A stretch of DNA of 5,765 nt, from assembly GCA_048550535.1 (NCBI GenBank), contig JBLYYN010000280.1:1-5765 (forward strand), written 5' to 3'. The DNA is from CBDULX01 sp048550535. Lineage in GTDB: Bacteria > Pseudomonadota > Gammaproteobacteria > SZUA-229. The notes beneath the pieces were generated by a model. The model saw nothing but the letters and a program-made list of their open reading frames with translations, did no database searches and had not been told where the DNA came from. Of this stretch, positions 1 through 5,765 are shown piece by piece. The translations under genes and the position numbers were made by a program. Position 1 is the stretch's first letter; each line of letters starts with the position of its first letter.

Positions 1-78
1 ACCGGACCCCATGTGCATTTTGAAGTGTTGAAGAATGGTCGCCAGATCGATCCACAACGCTTTGTCCAGAAACACTGA
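1..78 (+). CDS. M23 family metallopeptidase, C-terminal fragment (5' end outside window)
   Basis: Only the last 25 codons and the TGA stop (76-78) lie in the window, in frame from base 1. The fragment begins TGPHVHFEV, the HxH motif of M23 (LytM/lysostaphin-type) zinc endopeptidases, usually seen as TGPHLHFEV. In that family the first His (codon 4) acts in catalysis and the second (codon 6) binds zinc. The following residues, with an Asp-Pro shortly before the end (IDPQRFV), fit the usual end of the domain. Such proteins act in the periplasm on peptidoglycan cross-links or as activators of amidases; which of these applies cannot be judged from the fragment. An M23 peptidase gene just before secA is also the pseudomonad arrangement, from memory. 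The stop codon lies in the loop of a perfect inverted repeat. Confidence 0.85.
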   Translation, partial: TGPHVHFEVLKNGRQIDPQRFVQKH

Positions 79-92
79 CAATGTGTTTCTGG
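66..92 (+). terminator. Perfect 10-bp inverted repeat around the M23 stop codon; possible 3'-end hairpin
   Basis: CCAGAAACAC (66-75) and GTGTTTCTGG (83-92) are exact reverse complements separated by a 7-base loop that contains the TGA stop. The left arm is coding sequence for the last residues of the peptidase. A 10-bp perfect stem at this place is unlikely by chance. The bases after it (TGTAATCG) are not a T-run, so it is not a classic intrinsic terminator. It could instead be a Rho-dependent or mRNA-stabilising 3' hairpin, or a dimeric operator. The stem is certain; the role is inferred. Confidence 0.4.
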
Positions 93-141
93 TGTAATCG
101 TAAAAATATTCCTTTATTATCTAAAAAAATTCTTTCCAAGC

Positions 142-170
142 TTAAGCCCACGGGTATTCTCGGGCATAAT
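142..170 (+). promoter_or_regulatory. Candidate sigma70-type promoter for secA
   Basis: CATAAT at 165-170 matches five of six bases of the -10 consensus. Seventeen bases upstream, TTAAGC (142-147) is only a weak -35 match (three of six). Transcription would start near 177, leaving a leader of about 38 bases before secA. A rival -10, TTTAAT at 178-183, has no better -35. The region is A+T-rich and upstream of the tightly packed genes, so a promoter is expected here, but the exact hexamers are uncertain. Confidence 0.3.
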
Positions 171-203
171 ACACAGCTTTAATAATTACATCTTGTTCTA
201 GCC

Positions 204-208
204 AAAGG
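204..208 (+). promoter_or_regulatory. Ribosome binding site of secA
   Basis: AAAGG lies six bases before the ATG at 215 and is the only good Shine-Dalgarno match in the leader. It supports that ATG, which also gives an N-terminus aligning without gaps to E. coli SecA (both have a KVFGSRNDR block starting at residue 8). Confidence 0.65.
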
Positions 209-214
209 TCAACC

Positions 215-2911
215 ATGGTCGCCAGTCTGCTGCGAAAAGTATTTGGAAGTCGCAATGACCGTCAGGTCAAACGATTCAGTAAAATAGTTACCCAGATTAA
301 TAAGCTGGAAACAGGCATCCAGGCTTTATCGGATGATGAACTCGGTGCCAAAACCGTTGAATTTCGTCAACGTTATGAGCAGGGTGAAACGCTGGATGCT
401 TTGCTCCCCGAGGCTTTTGCTGTGGTCAGGGAAGCCGGTCAGCGTGCTTTGTCCATGCGACATTTTGATGTGCAATTGATTGGTGGTCTTACCCTGCATA
501 AGGGTAACATTGCCGAGATGCGAACCGGTGAGGGTAAAACACTGGTGGCAACGCTGGCCGCCTATCTCAATGCCCTGTCAGGTAAAGGTGTTCATGTGAT
601 TACCGTGAATGATTACCTGGCCACCCGCGACGCGGAGTGGATGGGCCGTCTGTACAGTTTTCTGGGTATGAGCGTGGGCGTTGTGATCAGTGGCATGGAT
701 GCACTGCAAAAGAAGCAGGCTTATGCTGCGGACATCACCTACGGTACCAATAACGAATTCGGCTTCGATTATTTACGTGACAATATGGCATTTTCTGCTG
801 AAGAACGGGTACAGCGGGAATTGAATTTTGCCATCGTGGATGAAGTGGATTCGATCCTGATCGATGAAGCGCGGACGCCACTGATTATTTCTGGTCCGAC
901 TAATGATAATTCCGAGTTATATGTCAAATTCAACCAGTTGGTGAAACACCTTGAGCGCGCCGCCGATGAAAACTCGGAAGGTGATTTCTCCGTAGATGAG
1001 AAAAACAAACAGATTCACATGACCGAAGCCGGTCAGGAACACATCGAGCAACTGCTGTTGAAAGAAGGTGTTCTGGCGGAAAATGATAGCCTGTATAGTG
1101 CTGCCAATATCAACCTGATTCATTATCTGAATGCGGGCTTGCGTGCCAATGTCATTTACCAGAAAGATGTTCATTACATTGTTCAGAACGGTAAAATCGT
1201 CATTGTGGATGAATTCACCGGTCGTACCATGGAAGGGCGTCGTTGGTCCGACGGATTACATCAGGCAATCGAGGCCAAAGAAGGCGTGCCCATAGAGAAC
1301 GAAAACCAGACGCTGGCATCCATCACTTTCCAGAATTATTTCCGACTTTATCAAAAGCTGGCCGGTATGACCGGTACTGCGGATACTGAAGCTTTCGAGT
1401 TCCAGCAGATTTATGGACTGGAAGTTATGGTGATCCCCACCCATATGGACATAGCGCGTAAAGACTATGGCGATTTGATCTTTATCACCCAGGAAGAGAA
1501 ATTCAACGCCATTGTAGAAGATATCCAGGAATGTCAGCAACGCCAGCAACCGGTACTGGTGGGTACAGCATCAATCGAAGCTTCTGAATATCTGTCATCG
1601 CTTCTAAATAAAGCTGCCATTAAACACAATGTACTGAATGCCAAACAGCATGAGCGTGAGGCGAATATTATTGCGGAAGCGGGCAGTCCGGCTGCCGTCA
1701 CCATCGCCACTAATATGGCCGGTCGTGGTACGGATATAGTACTGGGTGGCAATCTGGATGTTGAGCTTAAAGAGAAGCCCGATGCCAGTGAAATCGAACA
1801 GGAGGCTATGCGCAAAGCCTGGGTTAAACGCCATCAGCAGGTACTCGATGCGGGCGGTTTACATGTGATTGGCAGTGAGCGCCATGAATCACGTCGTATC
1901 GATAACCAGTTACGGGGTCGTTCCGGTCGCCAGGGTGATGTGGGATCAACCCGCTTCTATCTGTCCCTGCAGGATGACCTGATGCGTATTTTTGCATCAG
2001 ACCGGGTTGCCGGATTGATGAAGAAGCTGGGCATGGAGCAGGGAGAGGCCATAGAACACCCCTGGGTGTCCCGCGCTATTGAGAATGCCCAGCGCAAAGT
2101 CGAAGGTCATAACTTCGATATGCGAAAACAGTTGCTGGAATACGATGATGTGGCCAATGATCAGCGTAAGGTCATTTACAAGCAGCGCAGTGAAATGATG
2201 CTGGAAGAAGATATGTCGGAGACCATCGAGGCTATTCGTGAAGATGTAGTCGACAACTTGTTCTCTAGCCATGTGCCCCATGGCAGTCTGGAAGAACAAT
2301 GGGATATCGAAGGTCTGGAAAATGCTATTGCCGAGAATTTCGATATTCAGATGCGTATTGGCTACTGGCTGGAAAAAGACGACAGCCTGAATGAAGACGG
2401 CCTGAAACAGAAAATTCTGGATGAAATGATTTCATCTTATGCGGGTAAAGAATCACTGGTAGGCAAGGATGAACTGAGACGTTTTGAGAAGTACATCCTG
2501 TTACAGGTACTGGACAACTACTGGAAAGAGCACCTGGCTGCGATGGATTACTTGAGGCAGAGCATTCACCTGAGGGGTTATGCGCAGAAAAATCCGAAAC
2601 AGGAATACAAACGTGAATCCTTTGAGATGTTCAGCGAAATGCTGGACAAAATCAAATTCGAAGTGATCAGTATTATTTCCAAAGTACAGATTCGTACAGA
2701 AGAAATAGATGAACTGGAACAGCGGCAGCATGCACCGTCCGATGTCAATTACGAACATGCAGAAGCAGGGGCCATGCATGCTAATGATGCTAGCAAGGCC
2801 GAAGAAAAGCACCAGCCCTATGTACGTAATGATAAAAAAATTGGCCGTAATGATCCCTGCTACTGTGGCTCAGGCAAAAAATACAAGCAGTGCCATGGCA
2901 AGCTGAGTTAA
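215..2911 (+). CDS. secA: Preprotein translocase ATPase subunit SecA
   Basis: SecA is the cytosolic and membrane-peripheral ATPase that drives unfolded preproteins through SecYEG. The protein has 898 residues (E. coli, 901). Visible landmarks are Walker A MRTGEGKT at 102-109 (Lys108), Walker B with DEVD at 209-212, the preprotein-crosslinking region that follows, AGMTGTADTEAFEF near 385, ATNMAGRGTDIVLGG near 500, the arginine-finger block RRIDNQLRGRSGRQGD near 560-575, and the helical scaffold segment LDNYWKEHLAAMDYLRQ near 767. After a variable linker (about 835-870) comes the zinc and SecB-binding tail, with Cys882, Cys884, Cys893 and His894, so SecB-dependent targeting is expected. All motifs are intact. 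There is no secM upstream, so the E. coli arrest-peptide control is absent. argJ begins 24 bases after the stop. Identification is essentially certain. Confidence 0.99.
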   Translation: MVASLLRKVFGSRNDRQVKRFSKIVTQINKLETGIQALSDDELGAKTVEFRQRYEQGETLDALLPEAFAVVREAGQRALSMRHFDVQLIGGLTLHKGNIAEMRTGEGKTLVATLAAYLNALSGKGVHVITVNDYLATRDAEWMGRLYSFLGMSVGVVISGMDALQKKQAYAADITYGTNNEFGFDYLRDNMAFSAEERVQRELNFAIVDEVDSILIDEARTPLIISGPTNDNSELYVKFNQLVKHLERAADENSEGDFSVDEKNKQIHMTEAGQEHIEQLLLKEGVLAENDSLYSAANINLIHYLNAGLRANVIYQKDVHYIVQNGKIVIVDEFTGRTMEGRRWSDGLHQAIEAKEGVPIENENQTLASITFQNYFRLYQKLAGMTGTADTEAFEFQQIYGLEVMVIPTHMDIARKDYGDLIFITQEEKFNAIVEDIQECQQRQQPVLVGTASIEASEYLSSLLNKAAIKHNVLNAKQHEREANIIAEAGSPAAVTIATNMAGRGTDIVLGGNLDVELKEKPDASEIEQEAMRKAWVKRHQQVLDAGGLHVIGSERHESRRIDNQLRGRSGRQGDVGSTRFYLSLQDDLMRIFASDRVAGLMKKLGMEQGEAIEHPWVSRAIENAQRKVEGHNFDMRKQLLEYDDVANDQRKVIYKQRSEMMLEEDMSETIEAIREDVVDNLFSSHVPHGSLEEQWDIEGLENAIAENFDIQMRIGYWLEKDDSLNEDGLKQKILDEMISSYAGKESLVGKDELRRFEKYILLQVLDNYWKEHLAAMDYLRQSIHLRGYAQKNPKQEYKRESFEMFSEMLDKIKFEVISIISKVQIRTEEIDELEQRQHAPSDVNYEHAEAGAMHANDASKAEEKHQPYVRNDKKIGRNDPCYCGSGKKYKQCHGKLS

Positions 2912-2935
2912 TGTTTATTTTCGAGTGATGATTTG

Positions 2936-4150
2936 ATGGCTGTTGGATTGAAAGAACCGCAGAGGCTGTTACCCATCAAGGGTATCAAAACCTCAGCAAT
3001 CGCTGCGGGTATAAAAAAATCCGCAAGCCAGGACCTGGTCTTATTCGAACTGGCCGAGGCCAGCCGCTGTGCCGCAGTGTTCACCCGAAACCTGTTTTGT
3101 GCAGCACCTGTGACCCTGGCGAAGTTGCATTTATCGAAACAGGCTCCCCGATATTTATTGATCAATTCCGGCAATGCCAACGCAGGTACTGGTGATCAGG
3201 GCATGCATGATGCCATACAGTGTTGCCAGATTGTGGCAGAGCAAGCTGGGTGTACAGCTGCTGAAGTACTGCCTTTTTCCACCGGTGTCATTGGTGAAAA
3301 CCTGCCTGTGAATAAATTCAGCGCAGCCATGCCCGAACTGGTAGCGGCGCTGGATGACGATGCCTGGATGCAGGCCGGTCGTGGCATTATGACCACTGAC
3401 ACGCTGATGAAGGGGGTCTCCAAACAGATCGAGCTGGATGATAAAACCATCACTATAACCGGTATTGCCAAGGGTTCTGGCATGATTCGGCCGGATATGG
3501 CCACCATGTTGTCATATATCGGAACCGACCTGGCCATAGCTCATGCCTTATTGCAGCAATGCCTGGAACGTGCCGTGCAGCAGTCATTCAACGCGATTAC
3601 CGTGGATGGTGATACCTCCACCAATGATGCCTGTGTCCTGGTGGCGACAGGGCAGGCCGGGAACAGTGAAATTAGTGAGGAGGATGCTGATTACCGGCTG
3701 TTTGAACATGCTCTGGTGGAGGTCTGTGAGTTTCTGGCCCAGGCCATCATCCGCGACGGTGAAGGTGCGACCAAGTTTATTACCCTGGAAGTGGTCAATG
3801 CCGCCAGTAATCAGAATGCCCGTGACATCGCCTATACGGTAGCTCACTCACCATTGGTGAAAACAGCCCTGTTTGCCAGCGACCCAAACTGGGGACGTAT
3901 TCTGGCAGCCGTTGGGCGCTCTGGGGTGGACCTGGATCTAGACAGGGTTGAAATCTTCCTGGGCGAAGTGTGTATCGTTAATCAGGGTGGCCGCGCCGCC
4001 AGTTACACCGAGGCTCAGGGGCAGGCCGTGATGTCTGGGGACGAAATCACTCTTCGGATTGATTTGCATGCTGGTAATAACAGTGCAAGAGTCTGGACCT
4101 GTGATCTGTCCTATGATTATGTGCGGATTAATGCAGAATACCGAAGCTGA
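2936..4150 (+). CDS. argJ: Glutamate N-acetyltransferase / ornithine acetyltransferase ArgJ
   Basis: ArgJ moves the acetyl group from N-acetylornithine to glutamate, recycling it in arginine synthesis. Some members also use acetyl-CoA; the sequence does not show whether this one does. The protein has 404 residues, normal for the family. ArgJ is made as a precursor that cuts itself before a conserved Thr, here Thr190 in KGSGMIRPDMATML; that Thr becomes the N-terminal nucleophile of the beta chain. Also present are NSGNANAGTG (about 77-86), STGVIGE (115-121, with the oxyanion-hole Thr116-Gly117), TTDTLMKG (about 153-160), DGDTSTND, RDGEGATKF, SDPNWGRILAAVGR and the C-terminal INAEYRS. I chose ATG 2936 because it gives MAVGL, the start of pseudomonad ArgJ; a TTG at 2933 would add one residue. 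The Shine-Dalgarno is weak (GAG at 2923-2925), suggesting coupling to secA. The last 20 bases overlap the next gene. Confidence 0.98.
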   Translation: MAVGLKEPQRLLPIKGIKTSAIAAGIKKSASQDLVLFELAEASRCAAVFTRNLFCAAPVTLAKLHLSKQAPRYLLINSGNANAGTGDQGMHDAIQCCQIVAEQAGCTAAEVLPFSTGVIGENLPVNKFSAAMPELVAALDDDAWMQAGRGIMTTDTLMKGVSKQIELDDKTITITGIAKGSGMIRPDMATMLSYIGTDLAIAHALLQQCLERAVQQSFNAITVDGDTSTNDACVLVATGQAGNSEISEEDADYRLFEHALVEVCEFLAQAIIRDGEGATKFITLEVVNAASNQNARDIAYTVAHSPLVKTALFASDPNWGRILAAVGRSGVDLDLDRVEIFLGEVCIVNQGGRAASYTEAQGQAVMSGDEITLRIDLHAGNNSARVWTCDLSYDYVRINAEYRS

Positions 4151-5099
4151 AGTGTGGAATTCCCGGACGCCTGTCCATGTCGCCGTTGCGGTGATTGTGA
4201 ATGAACGGCACCAGGTACTGGTGACGCTGAGACCGGGCCATGTCCACCAGGGGGGCTTATGGGAATTCCCCGGCGGTAAGCTGGAGCAAGGGGAAACCGT
4301 AACACAGGCACTGGCGCGGGAAATTAACGAAGAGCTGGGTGTCGAGATCATTGCTAGCGACCCTTTGATTCGCATTCGGCATGATTATCCGGATAAATCG
4401 GTGTTACTGGATGTATGGCGTGTCAGCCAGTTTATGGGGGAGCCTCAGGGGCTTGAAGGTCAGCCAGTACAATGGCGGGATATAGCCAGTCTTGAGGCCG
4501 GTGATTTCCCCCAGGCCAATCGAGCCATCATCCACGCATTGCAATTTCCCGATCTCTATATGATTACCGGTGCATTTTCAGATGAGGTTGAATTTGAACA
4601 ACGGCTGACCAGTGCCCTGCAGCGTGGGATCAAACTGGTTCAATTACGAATTAAATCGATAGCATCCGATCAGCAGTATCTAGATTTAGCCAGACAGGCC
4701 CAGACCTTGTGTCATGCTTATTCTGCGCGTCTATTATTGAACACAAGCCTGGATATCTTCGACAGCAGCGGTGCTGATGGCTTGCACCTGAACAGTGAAC
4801 GCATGTTTGAATACCGGCAGCGGCCTGTTTCAGATCAAGTACTGTTATCGACATCCTGTCATAATATGCAGCAGTTACAGCAGGCGCGCAGATTAGAGGC
4901 CGATATGGTGCTGGTTTCACCGGTGAAGGAAACCCGCAGCCATCCCGGGCTGGCAGGTATTGGCTGGGACAGATTCGCTGAGCTGGTGAGCTTTGCAAAC
5001 GTACCTGTCTATGCACTGGGTGGTATGCAGATGAACGATCTGGCTAAGGCAAAACAATCGGGCGCACAGGGTATAGCGGCAATTTCAAGTTGTTGGTGA
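4131..5099 (+). CDS. mutT: Nudix (MutT-like) hydrolase fused to a ThiE/TenI-like domain
   Basis: The 322-residue protein has two domains. Residues 13-140 form a Nudix hydrolase close to MutT, which removes 8-oxo-dGTP from the nucleotide pool. A full Nudix box lies at 49-71 (Gly49, Glu55, Arg63-Glu64, Glu67-Glu68, Gly70) after WEFPGGK, and FPQAN at 126-130 ends in the Asn that reads the purine in E. coli MutT (Asn119). Residues 141-322 resemble thiamine phosphate synthase: QLRIK (171-175), GADGLHL (214-220), SPVKETRSHPG (263-273), ALGGM (295-299) and a final IAAISS. However, the metal-binding Asp residues of ThiE appear replaced (Thr205, Arg224), so ThiE activity is doubtful. Such fusions are known in Gammaproteobacteria, including Pseudomonas near argJ. 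The ATG at 4131 lies inside the argJ end with no clear Shine-Dalgarno, implying coupling. Upstream in-frame ATGs at 4113 and 4119, and GTG 4152, are less likely starts. Confidence 0.94.
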   Translation: MQNTEAEVWNSRTPVHVAVAVIVNERHQVLVTLRPGHVHQGGLWEFPGGKLEQGETVTQALAREINEELGVEIIASDPLIRIRHDYPDKSVLLDVWRVSQFMGEPQGLEGQPVQWRDIASLEAGDFPQANRAIIHALQFPDLYMITGAFSDEVEFEQRLTSALQRGIKLVQLRIKSIASDQQYLDLARQAQTLCHAYSARLLLNTSLDIFDSSGADGLHLNSERMFEYRQRPVSDQVLLSTSCHNMQQLQQARRLEADMVLVSPVKETRSHPGLAGIGWDRFAELVSFANVPVYALGGMQMNDLAKAKQSGAQGIAAISSCW

Positions 5100-5100
5100 G

Positions 5101-5559
5101 ATGAACAATAAACTGTTTATGATTGGGATAGCACTGGTGTTTGTCCTGGCCTATGGTCTTGGGCAGTGGTTGAGTTATCAGCAATCACCATCCAGGCTGC
5201 CGCGCAAGATGATGACTGCCGAAGCCTGTGACCCTACGCAGACTGCCTGCCAGGCAACATTTGGTGAGCATAGCCTCAGCCTTATATTTCTTGATAAGCC
5301 CTCAACGCTGAAACCCTTTCGGGTCAGGCTGGAATCAGATTCAGAAAAAATCGATAATCTGCTAGTTGATTTCAAAATGCCCGGGATGAATATGGGCGTC
5401 AATCGTCACCATATGAACTATGAAAACGGCTACTGGCAAAATCAGCTAGTACTTCCTGTCTGCACACAGAGTAGAAATGACTGGTCAGTCACCCTGGAAC
5501 TGGAGCAGGAAGGCATATTGTGGACCGCCGAGTTTTATTTTGTAAACCAGAAAAGTTAG
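5101..5559 (+). CDS. Small membrane-anchored protein, FixH/YtkA-like domain (function unknown)
   Basis: I do not recognise a named gene. The 152-residue product starts with Lys4, then a hydrophobic stretch at about 5-24 (MIGIALVFVLAYGLG) without an obvious AxA cleavage site or lipobox. This suggests one membrane anchor with residues 30-152 in the periplasm. The rest looks like a small beta-sandwich: alternating strands around LSLIFLDK, FRVRLES, NLLVDFKMP, WSVTLELEQ and ILWTAEFYF. The centre holds MPGMNMGVNRHHM (93-105), rich in Met and His and similar to the MPGMxM motif of FixH/YtkA-like domains, some tied to copper or cytochrome oxidase maturation. Cys43 and Cys50, six residues apart, and Cys121 could form a disulfide or bind metal. 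The ATG follows the previous TGA by one base, with GGTGAG directly against it, so translation is probably coupled. The reading frame is convincing; the family assignment is moderate and any copper role is inference. Confidence 0.82.
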   Translation: MNNKLFMIGIALVFVLAYGLGQWLSYQQSPSRLPRKMMTAEACDPTQTACQATFGEHSLSLIFLDKPSTLKPFRVRLESDSEKIDNLLVDFKMPGMNMGVNRHHMNYENGYWQNQLVLPVCTQSRNDWSVTLELEQEGILWTAEFYFVNQKS

Positions 5560-5765
5560 TAGAACTAGAGGCTCCCTGCTAAAAAGCGTCCAGATTTCCC
5601 CCGATTTTGATGCAATAGAATAACTACCGCCTCATTTCGTGAACAATCTAAACACTCATCGCAGCCTAAATTAAACCAGGCTTAATCAGAGTCCCCTAGA
5701 GAAAACAGCAGGCCAGCTGGAAGGGCACATCGGTGCTTTCCTGTTCTGCACGTTGGGCTGGATTC
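5560..5765. other. Region after the last gene with no supported CDS
   Basis: Bases 5581-5700 are A+T-rich (about 42% G+C by count) with stops in all frames and look non-coding. From about 5700 to the edge G+C rises to about 57%, and a hairpin (5719-5741) is visible. No start codon with a ribosome binding site is present on +. On -, three frames are open from the edge and stop at 5682-5698, so a gene entering from the right on - is possible but cannot be judged from about 22-28 codons. No clear terminator was found. Confidence 0.5.

Noticed and set aside
146..165. GCCC/GGGC inverted repeat in the secA leader
   Set aside because: Only four pairs with a 12-base loop and no T-run; expected by chance and overlapping the candidate promoter.
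2933..2935. TTG as the argJ start
   Set aside because: It adds one Met before an ATG that already gives the family-typical MAVGL start; it cannot be excluded but is less likely.
4059..4130. Longer N-terminus for the Nudix protein (24 extra codons, starts at 4059, 4113 or 4119)
   Set aside because: The extension lies in argJ coding sequence, does not resemble a Nudix N-terminus, and MutT-like proteins begin shortly before the VAVAVIV strand.
3938..4375. 145-codon open frame on - across the end of argJ and the start of the Nudix gene
   Set aside because: It is antisense to two well-recognised proteins, has no recognisable domain and no ribosome binding site; it is a shadow of their codon use.
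4651..5016. 121-codon open frame on - inside the ThiE-like domain
   Set aside because: It is antisense to conserved coding sequence and its translation looks like no known family.
5556..5582. Possible terminator after the last gene (TTAGTAG pairing with CTGCTAA)
   Set aside because: The stem is A+T-rich with a G-U pair and a 13-base loop, and A bases rather than T bases follow on +. Read on - it is followed by only CTTTTC. Too weak to call.
5675..5765. Open + frame running off the right edge (contains QLEGHIGAFLF)
   Set aside because: No ATG, GTG or TTG start with a ribosome binding site before its middle, and too short to show coding signal.
1..5765. Mobile elements, CRISPR arrays, tRNA or rRNA, toxin-antitoxin or defence genes
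   Set aside because: No transposase or integrase motifs, terminal repeats, regularly spaced repeats or tRNA-like folds were seen. Almost all of the window is ordinary housekeeping coding sequence.

Overview
This is a housekeeping segment of a gammaproteobacterial chromosome with moderate G+C, close to 50% by eye. The evidence is a SecA that matches the Escherichia coli protein in length and at nearly every motif, an ArgJ starting MAVGL as in pseudomonads, and a MutT-ThiE fusion of a type known from Gammaproteobacteria. The genus cannot be fixed from the sequence. No mobile element, CRISPR array, tRNA, rRNA or defence system was found.

Layout, all on the + strand: (1) 1-78, the last 25 codons of an M23 (LytM-type) cell-wall metallopeptidase. 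(2) 79-214, an A+T-rich gap holding a perfect inverted repeat around the peptidase stop codon, a plausible promoter and the secA ribosome binding site. There is no secM-like gene. (3) 215-2911, secA, complete. (4) 2936-4150, argJ, complete. (5) 4131-5099, a Nudix (MutT-like) hydrolase fused to a ThiE/TenI-like domain, overlapping the end of argJ by 20 bases. (6) 5101-5559, a small membrane-anchored protein with a Met/His-rich motif resembling FixH/YtkA-like domains, starting one base after the previous stop. (7) 5560-5765, a gap with no supported gene, A+T-rich at first and then G+C-richer, with a local hairpin at the right edge.

secA, argJ, the Nudix-ThiE gene and the small membrane protein are packed tightly enough (24-base gap, 20-base overlap, 1-base gap) to be one transcript, probably started upstream of secA. 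Their functions differ: Sec-dependent export, arginine biosynthesis, nucleotide-pool sanitation and an unknown envelope role. The cluster therefore looks like conserved co-expression rather than a pathway.

I found no convincing new system. The points most worth a second look are the loss of metal-binding residues in the ThiE-like half of the fusion, the coupled Met/His/Cys-bearing membrane protein, a relay of overlapping stop/start codons between secA and argJ, and the hairpin plus 33-codon open frame ahead of secA.
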